From Paraburkholderia aromaticivorans (GTDB lineage: Bacteria > Pseudomonadota > Gammaproteobacteria > Burkholderiales > Burkholderiaceae): DNA of 64,000 nt. Shown one piece after another: positions 26,652-34,800 of this stretch (position 1 is the first letter of the stretch; each line of letters opens with the position of its first letter). The stretch covers positions 1,116,001-1,180,000 of the forward strand of contig NZ_CP022990.1 in NCBI RefSeq assembly GCF_002278075.1, read 5' to 3'. The notes under the pieces were generated by a model that did no database searches, was not told the DNA's origin, and worked only from the letters and a program-made list of their open reading frames with translations. Made by a program: the position numbers and the translations under genes.

Positions 26652-27656
26652 ATGGACCGGCTTCAGGCCATGCAAGTGTTCACCCGTGTCGTCGACACCA
26701 ACAGCTTTACCCGCGCAGCGGAAACGCTCGACCTGCCGCGCGCGTCGGTTACCACGATTATTCAGAACCTCGAAGCGTTCCTCGGCACGCGTCTGATGCA
26801 TCGGACCACGCGGCGTTTGTCGCTCACGCCGGACGGCGCGGCGTACTACGAACGCTGCGTGCGCATCCTCGCGGACGTCGAAGAAACCGAGGCCAGTTTT
26901 CAAAGCGGCAATAAAAAGCCGCACGGCAAGCTGCGCATCGACATGCCGGGGTCGATTGGCCGCTTGCTGGTGATTCCTTCGCTGTGTGAATTCCACACGC
27001 GCTATCCGGACATCGACCTGCAACTCGGCCTGACGGACCGGCCGGTGGATCTGTTGCAGGAAGGCGTGGACTGCGTGGTGCGGGTTGGCGCGCTACAGGA
27101 TTCCTCGCTAGTGGCGCGCCGTATCGGTTTGTTCGAGGGCGTGACCTGCGCGGCCCCCGATTACATCGAGCGCGCAGGCATGCCCAGTTCGCTCGAAGAC
27201 CTGGAGAATCACAAAGCAGTCAATTACTTTTCGAGCCGCACGGGGCGCACGCTCGATTGGGCCTTCATGGTTGACGGCAAAGAAGTCGAAGTGAAAATGA
27301 AGAGCATCGTGTCAGTGAACGACGCCGATGCCTACGTGACGTGCGGGTTGGAAGGCTTCGGCCTGATTCAGCCGGCGCTCTTCATGGTGCTGCCGCATCT
27401 GCGTTCGGGCCAACTGGTGGAAGTCCTGCCGGAGCTGAAACCTTTGCCGATGCCGATTTCCGCAGTCTATCCGCACAGCCGGCATCTGTCGCCTAAAGTC
27501 CGCGTTTTCGTAGACTGGATCGCCGAGCTGTTCGATCGTTGTCCGTTGCTGAGCGGACGCGGCAGTCTCGACGCCACGTGCACGAAGCGCACCTTCGAAG
27601 AACGCGAGTCCGCCCCGACGCTCGACACGCCAGTAATATCGGAGTGGGTCGCGTGA
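26652..27656 (+). CDS. ceoR: LysR-type regulator of the RND efflux operon (CeoR/BpeT-like)
   Basis: A 334-residue LysR-type regulator. The N-terminal winged HTH is at about residues 1-60 (MDRLQAMQVFTRVVDTNSFT, then RTTRRLSLTPDG), followed by a LysR substrate domain. GGAGG lies upstream of the ATG at 26652, which rules out a longer reading. It is divergent from llpE-ceoA-ceoB-opcM, as in Burkholderia, where the regulator activates the pump in response to ligands such as salicylate. A C-terminal extension of about 35 residues follows the effector domain. A terminator lies 42 bp downstream. Confidence 0.92.
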   Translation: MDRLQAMQVFTRVVDTNSFTRAAETLDLPRASVTTIIQNLEAFLGTRLMHRTTRRLSLTPDGAAYYERCVRILADVEETEASFQSGNKKPHGKLRIDMPGSIGRLLVIPSLCEFHTRYPDIDLQLGLTDRPVDLLQEGVDCVVRVGALQDSSLVARRIGLFEGVTCAAPDYIERAGMPSSLEDLENHKAVNYFSSRTGRTLDWAFMVDGKEVEVKMKSIVSVNDADAYVTCGLEGFGLIQPALFMVLPHLRSGQLVEVLPELKPLPMPISAVYPHSRHLSPKVRVFVDWIAELFDRCPLLSGRGSLDATCTKRTFEERESAPTLDTPVISEWVA

Positions 27657-27697
27657 TCAGCGCGCCTTGAAGTACAGAATCTGGAACAGTGAATTCC

Positions 27698-27728
27698 AAC
27701 CGCGGCTCTAATGCCGCGGTTTTCTTTT
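27698..27728 (+). terminator. Rho-independent terminator of ceoR
   Basis: Perfect 9-bp stem AACCGCGGC with GCCGCGGTT, six-base loop, followed by TTCTTTT. Confidence 0.85.
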
Positions 27729-27891
27729 CCAGCACCGCAGCTGCTGTGGTTTAGCGCGGCGTTGTCGCGATTGTTCTGGAAACACGACAATTCATTTCGC
27801 GAAAGTGCGATTTATCCGCCGAGTCGCGAAGTCTACATTTCACCCTGTCGCAGCGCCGCTCGTGCTGCAAACGAATCGACAGGACTGAATC

Positions 27892-28200
27892 ATGAAACGC
27901 AATCTCTTAGCAGGTCTGGCTCTTGCACTGCTCGCGAGCGCGCCGGTGTTCGCCCAGAGCAGCAGCGGCGGCATTGGCCGCGCCGGGACATATGACACAC
28001 AACCCGCGCCGACCACCAGCGCGAAAACGCGTGAAGAAGTGAAGGCGGAACTCGTCGCGGCCTATCGCGATGGTTCGCTGCCCGCGCTGAATCGCACGAC
28101 GTATCCGAACAAAGGGCTGATCGGTCAAACCCAGGCTGCACGCATCGCGCTGCAGGAAGGCACGAGCGGCGACCTCACGCGCGTGGCCAACAAACAGTAA
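27892..28200 (+). CDS. DUF4148 domain secreted protein
   Basis: A 102-residue exported protein. The signal peptide (MKRNLLAGLALALLASAPVFA) is cleaved before QSSSG. The mature part has the DUF4148 pattern KTREEVKAELVAAYRDGSLPALN followed by TYPNKGL. Such small periplasmic proteins are very common in Burkholderiales, usually in many copies; their role is unknown. AGGAC precedes the ATG. Confidence 0.85.
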   Translation: MKRNLLAGLALALLASAPVFAQSSSGGIGRAGTYDTQPAPTTSAKTREEVKAELVAAYRDGSLPALNRTTYPNKGLIGQTQAARIALQEGTSGDLTRVANKQ

Positions 28201-28283
28201 AGCAAACGCCGTTGCAATGATTCGGTTTCCAAAAGAAATAGTCATTGCCGCGCATCCATGCACTCTTCAAAAAGGAGCACATC

Positions 28284-28358
28284 ATGACACCCTCGGAACT
28301 CGACAATTGGGATACTGACACGCCAGTGTGGACGCCGTACCGCGCGCCCCAACACTAA
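28284..28358 (+). CDS. Candidate 24-aa microprotein
   Basis: A 25-codon frame (MTPSELDNWDTDTPVWTPYR and four more residues) preceded by a strong AAAAAGGAG at good spacing from the ATG. It is rich in Trp, Asp, Thr and Pro and has no membrane segment. It lies 83 bp after the DUF4148 gene in the same direction, and a strong hairpin follows 19 bp later. The ribosome binding site and compact position support translation, but there is no family evidence. Confidence 0.4.
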   Translation: MTPSELDNWDTDTPVWTPYRAPQH

Positions 28359-28377
28359 GTGTCGAAAGTCGCAGCGC

Positions 28378-28404
28378 GCGCCCGCGGAACCGGTCCGCGG
28401 GCGC
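28378..28404. terminator. GC-rich hairpin between convergent genes
   Basis: A perfect 11-bp stem (GCGCCCGCGGA at 28378-28388 with TCCGCGGGCGC at 28394-28404) and a five-base loop. It has no T-tract on either strand. Its place between convergent transcripts suggests bidirectional termination or RNA-end protection. Confidence 0.55.
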
Positions 28405-28422
28405 ACACGCATCTAAAGAGGC

Positions 28423-29496
28423 CTAGCGCCTCGGCACGCCGTCGCGCCACTCGCCCCAATGTGTGGCGATATCCTGCACGAGCGGATTGCCCGAGAGGAA
28501 CAGGTTCTGGATGGCGATCGTAAAGCCGCCTTGCGCAGCGTAGTTCAGCAGGTTGTCCGCGCTCGTCTGTCCGTCGTAGGGCCGGTCGAAATCGGAGCCC
28601 GCCCGCAACACGGCCACGCGACTCAAATCCACCTTATGTACCGAAGCCGCGCGCTTGAGGGCCTCGTACGTGGCGTTATCCTCCTGCTGCGTCGTGCAGT
28701 AGACGCCCTTTCCATCGGTCAGGATTCTGGTCCAGTCGCGGGCGCGCTGGCCGAGCAACGTGCCCGACCACCAGGTGTCGCCAGCCAGCGTGTCGCACTG
28801 AATGACGGTTGGCGGCCGGTTCGCAGGCGCATAGGAATACTTGGCGCGCGCCGCTTGCGCCTGCACGTTGTCGGACAGTGTCACGCTGCGGGATAGAGCG
28901 AACGCCGTGTCCGCGAGGCGGGTGTTCAACTGGAAGACTTCCGTACGGTAGTCGAGCGGCGGCTTGGCGGTAGGACTCGTGGTATTGATGCCAAGGTAGC
29001 CCGTCGTCCAGCCAGGCGGAATTTCACGCCCGTCTATTTCCCACTGAATCCCGAAGTCGACCAGATATTTCGCCCACGCGGCGGATCCCACCGTTCCCTG
29101 CTGCGGATCGATCCCCGCAATACCGGCAACCATGAAGTACGTATGCCGCAAATCGAAACGCGGCGAGAACGTCAGCGCCATGATCGACGCCGCTGCATTG
29201 CTGTGGCCCATGCCGGTGGTCATCACGCAGACGTCCTGCTTGTTGCAATGGACCGTCGGGTAATCGGGCGACAGGCCGTCCACCGCGATCTCGCGCCAGG
29301 GCCCGAGGTTGTCGAGCCACACCTGCCCTTCCGGCCCGAACATCGAAATGATCATCACCTTGACGGGGCGCCCGCGCGCGCCGCCGTCGTCGTGCGAGAA
29401 ACCGTCGTTGTCGTCCGCGCTGGCCGGTCCGGACGAAAAGGCCGCGCATGCCGCGAGTGTAACGGCGGCAATGGCGCCGAGTGAGCGAGTCAGCAT
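28423..29496 (-). CDS. Purine nucleoside permease (NUP) family exported protein
   Basis: A 357-residue protein with a signal peptide (MLTRSLGAIAAVTLAACAAF, cleaved near PASA). The body matches the NUP family, which is related to purine nucleoside phosphorylase folds: KVMIISMFGPEGQVWLDNLG, MTTGMGHSNAAASIMALTFS and YFMVAGIAGIDPQQGTVGSA. In fungi NUP proteins take up purine nucleosides; in bacteria this exported form probably binds or cleaves nucleosides in the periplasm. The signal contains a cysteine (TLAAC), so a lipoprotein is possible. It is monocistronic by position. Confidence 0.85.
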   Translation of the reverse strand: MLTRSLGAIAAVTLAACAAFSSGPASADDNDGFSHDDGGARGRPVKVMIISMFGPEGQVWLDNLGPWREIAVDGLSPDYPTVHCNKQDVCVMTTGMGHSNAAASIMALTFSPRFDLRHTYFMVAGIAGIDPQQGTVGSAAWAKYLVDFGIQWEIDGREIPPGWTTGYLGINTTSPTAKPPLDYRTEVFQLNTRLADTAFALSRSVTLSDNVQAQAARAKYSYAPANRPPTVIQCDTLAGDTWWSGTLLGQRARDWTRILTDGKGVYCTTQQEDNATYEALKRAASVHKVDLSRVAVLRAGSDFDRPYDGQTSADNLLNYAAQGGFTIAIQNLFLSGNPLVQDIATHWGEWRDGVPRR

Positions 29497-29754
29497 CGTG
29501 ATCTTCCTTTTTTGCTCTGATGCAGGTTGGGAGAAAGGGCTGCTTTCAAGCCGAAAGAAGTATAGGTGCGAAGAAATTATTTTCCACTACGCGATGCACT
29601 ATCGGGCCACGTTGCCGGTCGCCTCGGCCGTCATGCAAAACGGTTCGGCACGCTCCGGCCGCCGTTTTCCTATAATCGAGCGTCCGCAGCACGCCCTGAA
29701 CGGAATCCGCCGGGGGCGCACCGCGCTTGTGCACTTCACAACAGGAGCACCACG

Positions 29755-30735
29755 ATGGACTATGTGAAACTCGGCCGCACCGGCCTCGATGTATCGCGTC
29801 TTTGCCTCGGCTGCATGAGCTACGGCGTGCCGTCGCGCGGCACCCACCCCTGGTCGCTCGACGACGAAGCCGCGCGGCCCTTCATCAAGCAGGCGCTCGA
29901 TCACGGCATCAATTTCTTCGATACCGCGAATGTCTATTCCGACGGCACGAGCGAGGAAATCGTCGGCCGCGCGCTGAAAGACTTTGCGAAGCGCGACGAG
30001 ATCGTGCTCGCCACCAAGGTGAATAGCCGCATGCATCCCGGCCCGAACGGCGCGGGCCTGTCGCGCAAGGCGATCATGGCGGAGATCGACCACAGCCTCA
30101 GGCGCCTCGGCACGGATTACGTGGACCTGTACCAGATCCATCGGTGGGATTACGGCACGCCGATCGAAGAAACCATGGAAGCGCTGCACGATGTCGTCAA
30201 AGCGGGCAAGGCCCGCTATATCGGCGCATCGTCCATGTATGCCTGGCAGTTCGCCAAGGCGTTGCATGTGGCGGAGCGCAACGGCTGGACGCGCTTCGTG
30301 ACGATGCAGAACTACGTGAATCTGCTCTACCGCGAGGAAGAGCGCGAAATGCTGCCGCTATGCGAAAGCGAAGGGATCGGCGTGATTCCGTGGAGTCCGC
30401 TCGCACGCGGGCGCTTGACGCGTGACTGGAACACCGAGAGCGCGCGTTCCGGGACCGATGAATTCGGCCGCACGCTGTACGCGCAGACGGAGGACGCGGA
30501 CCGGCGCATCGTCGAACGGGTCAGTGAGATCGCCAAAGAGCGCGGCGTGCCGCACGCGCAAGTGGCGCTCGCGTGGGTGTTGCAGAAGAAGCCGATCACC
30601 GCGCCGATCGTCGGTGCGACCAAGCTGCATCATCTGGACGATGCGGTGGCCGCGCTCTCGTTGAATCTGAGCACGGAGGAAATCGCCCGGCTCGAAGAGC
30701 TCTATGTGCCGCATGCGGTGACCGGATTCAAGTAA
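29755..30735 (+). CDS. Aldo/keto reductase
   Basis: A 326-residue NADPH-dependent aldo/keto reductase. The catalytic tetrad is complete: D56, Y61 (FFDTANVYSDG), K88 (LATKVNS) and H129 (DLYQIHRWD). C-terminal NADPH-binding sequence is present (APIVGATKLHHLDDAVAAL). It resembles bacterial YajO/YghZ-type reductases acting on aldehydes or ketones; the substrate is unknown. AGGAG precedes the ATG at 29755, and a longer upstream frame is rejected. It converges on the CDF transporter gene with 9 bp between them. Confidence 0.93.
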   Translation: MDYVKLGRTGLDVSRLCLGCMSYGVPSRGTHPWSLDDEAARPFIKQALDHGINFFDTANVYSDGTSEEIVGRALKDFAKRDEIVLATKVNSRMHPGPNGAGLSRKAIMAEIDHSLRRLGTDYVDLYQIHRWDYGTPIEETMEALHDVVKAGKARYIGASSMYAWQFAKALHVAERNGWTRFVTMQNYVNLLYREEEREMLPLCESEGIGVIPWSPLARGRLTRDWNTESARSGTDEFGRTLYAQTEDADRRIVERVSEIAKERGVPHAQVALAWVLQKKPITAPIVGATKLHHLDDAVAALSLNLSTEEIARLEELYVPHAVTGFK

Positions 30736-30744
30736 GCGGCGCGC

Positions 30745-31656
30745 TCACGTGTCAACACGCGGCACGTCCGGTTCGAAAAACACCCAGCGGACTTGCGGAA
30801 ACCTGGCCTGCAAGTCCGCTTCGATCACGTTGATCGCATCGATCATGGCGCGCCCGCTCGCGTAGTCGATCATTTCGGCCTGCACCGCCACCACGACATG
30901 CCGGCCCCATTGCAGCGTGATCATGTTGATGATGCTGCGAATCTCGGCGCGCCCGCGCAGATGCGCCTCGATGGCGCGGCGCACCTCGGGGCTCGCCGAT
31001 TCGCCGACGATCATCGACTTCACTTCACGCGCCACCAGCCACGCGATCACCATCAGCAACAAGCCGACGCCGATCGAGCCCAGCGCGTCGTAGACCGGAT
31101 TGCCGGTCACGAGGGTGAGCAGCACGGCAACGAAGGCGATCGCAAGGCCTGCTAGCGCGGCGATGTCCTCGCCCGCCACCACAAGCAGTTCTGACTCGCG
31201 CGTCTCCCGAAACCAGCGCCACATGCTTTTGTCGGGATGCGTCTTGCGGATTTCCCTGACGGCGCCCCACAAGGAAAGCGCTTCGAGCACGGCGGACACG
31301 CCGAGCACCGCCAGCGCCACATACGCATACTGCAGAGGCTCACGCACGAACAGACGATGCACGCCCTCGTACACCGAGAACGCGCCGCCGACAAAGAACA
31401 ACAGCAGCGCGACCAGCAGCGAATAAAAGTTGATCTCGCGCCCGCTGCCCATGGGATGCAACGGACTTGCCGGTTTGCGCGCTTCGCGCAGGCCGAATAG
31501 CAGGAGCAATTGATTGCCGCAGTCGGCGGTAGAGTGAATGGCTTCGGCGAACATCGAGCCGGAACCCGTGAAAGCGGCAGCAGCGAACTTACAGATGGCA
31601 ATGCCGAGGTTGGCGGCGAGCGCATAAAAAATGGCTTTCGGCGATTCTTCTTTCAT
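30745..31656 (-). CDS. Cation diffusion facilitator, ZnT9-like subgroup
   Basis: A 303-residue CDF transporter with about six membrane segments and a C-terminal cytosolic domain. In membrane segment 2 the metal site HSTAD (H41, D45) is present. In segment 5 the usual HxxxD is replaced by E163-D164 (VVAGEDIAALAG), as in the ZnT9-like subgroup. It should move a divalent cation, often Zn2+, out of the cytosol or across the inner membrane; altered residues make the metal uncertain. The ATG at 31656 gives the normal N terminus. It lies downstream of glutamate dehydrogenase in the same direction. Confidence 0.88.
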   Translation of the reverse strand: MKEESPKAIFYALAANLGIAICKFAAAAFTGSGSMFAEAIHSTADCGNQLLLLFGLREARKPASPLHPMGSGREINFYSLLVALLLFFVGGAFSVYEGVHRLFVREPLQYAYVALAVLGVSAVLEALSLWGAVREIRKTHPDKSMWRWFRETRESELLVVAGEDIAALAGLAIAFVAVLLTLVTGNPVYDALGSIGVGLLLMVIAWLVAREVKSMIVGESASPEVRRAIEAHLRGRAEIRSIINMITLQWGRHVVVAVQAEMIDYASGRAMIDAINVIEADLQARFPQVRWVFFEPDVPRVDT

Positions 31657-31811
31657 CGTCGTGACGGGCGTCCGTGAGATTGCAAAGCGCTTTCGATAGG
31701 CAACAGCCCGTATTATGGCCATGCCGGGCGCCATGCGTCCAACCGCGGTGTTGTTTGCATCGTGTGCCTGCCCGCAGTCGAAACTATCGACGCCCCCCTC
31801 CGCCCGCCGCG

Positions 31812-34800
31812 TCAGGCCCTTTCCAGCGCCGCCATTTCACGCACGATCACCAGCAGCATCGACAGGCTCGCGCCGCCCGTGGCCCGCAGATCGGCCAGCA
31901 GTCGCGCGTAGCGTTCCAGTTGCGCGGCGCGCTTCTGACGCCATGCTTCGACGAGTGCGTCCGGCGTGGATGCCTCGTCGGCGCCGGCCAATGCGCTCGT
32001 GGTCAACGCGCGTTTGAGACGCGCGAGTTCGGCCAGCGCGGTGGCGCGCGCCAGCATGTCCCAGTGCGTGGGCACCGGCAAGGCGGCCGCGCGCTCGCTG
32101 ATCCAGCCGGAATTGAGCAGCGTGCCGAGCGCGAAATAGACGCCCGCCACCAGTTCGAGACTGCGCCCGCAGGTCGAGGCCACTTCGGCGATGTCCAGCA
32201 ACGCGGCGGAGATCTCGCCGCTCGCGATCCGCACCGCCAGTTCGCTATCCACGCCGGCGTCCGCGAATACGCGCTGCCGCTCCGAAAGCGCTTCCAGGTC
32301 GGCGCTCGGCAGCAGCATGGGCCATTGCGGTGCAAGCCGCTTCGCCGCGTCGCGGCAACGCGCGAGCAGGCCGGCCACGTCGCCGTCGCTGACCGCGCCC
32401 GATTGGAATTGCCGCAGGAACCACAACGCGGAACGCTCGACGAGCCGCGCGACTTCGACGAACATGCGCGCCTGGACGTCGTCGGCAACGCGGTTGTCGA
32501 GCGCGTCGATGCTGCGCCAGACGTTGTCGAGATCGAACACGTCGCGCGCCATGATGCAGGCCCGCACGATGTCGCCCGGCTGCGCGTCGGTTTCCTCCAT
32601 CAGCCGGTGTACGAACTCGCAGCCCACCCGATTCACCAGCGCGTTGGTCAGATGCGTGGCGAGAATTTCGCGGCGCAGCGGGTGGCGTTGCATCGGCCCG
32701 CTAAAGCGCTGGCGCAGCGGCTTGGGGAAATACTCCACCAGCATGTCGGCGACGAGCGGGTCTTCCGGCATCGACGATTCGAGCAGCGCGTCGTACAGCC
32801 ACATCTTGCTGTAAGCGAGCAGCACTGCGCGCTCCGGCGTGGTGAGCCCCTGTTTCGCGGCTTGCCGTTCGGCGACTTCCTCATCGGTCGGCAAAAACTC
32901 GATCACGCGATTCAGCCGACCGGTGCGTTCGAGGTAGCGCATCAGGCGCGCTTCCGCATCGAGCAACTCGACGCCGTAGCGGCCCGCGATCGACAGCGCC
33001 TGAGTCTGGTAATAGTTGTCCTGCAACACAAGCAGGCCGACCTCGTCGGTCATTTCGGCGAGCAGCGCGTTGCGCTGCTTCTCCGTCATCTCACCGTCGG
33101 TCACGACTAGCCCCAGCAGAATCTTGATGTTGACCTCGTGGTCCGAGCAGTCGACGCCCGCGGAGTTGTCGATCGCATCGGTATTGATACGGCCGCCGCG
33201 CTGCGCGAATTCGATGCGCCCGAGCTGCGTCAGACCGAGATTGCCGCCTTCGGCCACCACCTTGCAGCGCAACTCGGCGCCGTTGACGCGGATCGCGTCG
33301 TTGGCGCGGTCGCCGACCTGCAGATGCGTTTCGCGGCTCGCCTTCACATAGGTGCCGATCCCGCCGTTGTACAGCAGATCGACCGGCGCCTGCAAAATCG
33401 CGCGCATCAGTTCCGTGGGCGGGAGTGCCGGTGCGCTGATGCCGAGCACCGACTGCACCGCCGGCGAAAGCGGAATCGTCTTGGCACTGCGCGGAAACAC
33501 GCCGCCACCCGCCGAGATCAGCGTAGGATCGTAATCGGCCCAACTCGAGCGATCGAGAATGAACAATCGGCCACGTTCGGCAAGACTGACCGCTGGATCG
33601 GGATTCGGATCGAGAAAGATATGCCGATGATCGAACGCGGCCACCAGCTTGATATGCGGCGACAGCAGCATGCCGTTGCCGAATACGTCGCCGGACATAT
33701 CGCCGACGCCGACCACCGTGAAATCCGTGGTCTGCGTATCCACGCCCATTTCGCGGAAGTGCCGCTTGACCGACTCCCATGCACCGCGCGCGGTGATCGC
33801 CATTTTCTTGTGGTCGTAACCGACCGAACCGCCCGAGGCAAATGCGTCGTCGAGCCAGAAACCATATTCCTGCGAGATCGCGTTCGCGTAGTCGGAGAAC
33901 GTGGCCGTGCCTTTGTCGGCGGCGACCACCAGATAGGGATCATCGGGATCGTGGCGCACCACGTCGGGCGGCGGCACCACGGCCGTGCCCGCGAGGTTGT
34001 CGGTCAGATCGAGCAGGCCGCGCAGGAAGGTCTGATAGCACGCGATACCTTCGCGCATCCACGCGTCGCGTTCGGTTTGCGGCGGCGGATTCTTCACCAC
34101 GAAGCCGCCCTTGGAACCGACCGGCACGATCACCACGTTCTTCACCATCTGCGCCTTCATGAGGCCCAGCACTTCCGTGCGGAAATCTTCACGTCGGTCC
34201 GACCAGCGCAATCCGCCGCGCGCCACGCGTCCGCCGCGCAAATGCACGCCTTCCACGCGCGGCGAGTAGACCCAGATTTCGAACATCGGTTTCGGTTCGG
34301 GCAGGCCGGGCACCAGCGCGGGATTGAACTTGAAGGACAGATACGGCTTCGGATGCCCTTCGGCGTCGAAGCGATAATAGTTGGTGCGTTGCGTGGCTTT
34401 GATCACGCCGAGAAATTGCCGCAGGATCCGGTCTTCATCGAGATTCGGCACCTGATCGAGCGCGCTGTCGATCGTGCGCAGCCAGCCGTCCACGCGCGCT
34501 TCGCGCGTCTCGCCCAGCACCGGGTCGAAGCGGGCCACGAACAACTCGACCAGCATGCGCGCAATCGCCGGATTGCCGGTCACCGCGCGTTCGATGTACG
34601 CATCGCTAAAGGTCGACCCCACCTGCCGCAAATACTTGGCATAGGCACGCAGTATCGTCACCTCGCGCGCATTCAGTTGCGCGCGCAACACAAGGCGATT
34701 GAAGTCGTCGCTTTCGATCGCGCCGGTCCATACCTGCTCGAACGCTTCTTCGAAGAGATCTTTGACACGCTCGATATCGAACTCCGCGTCGTCCGCGAGT

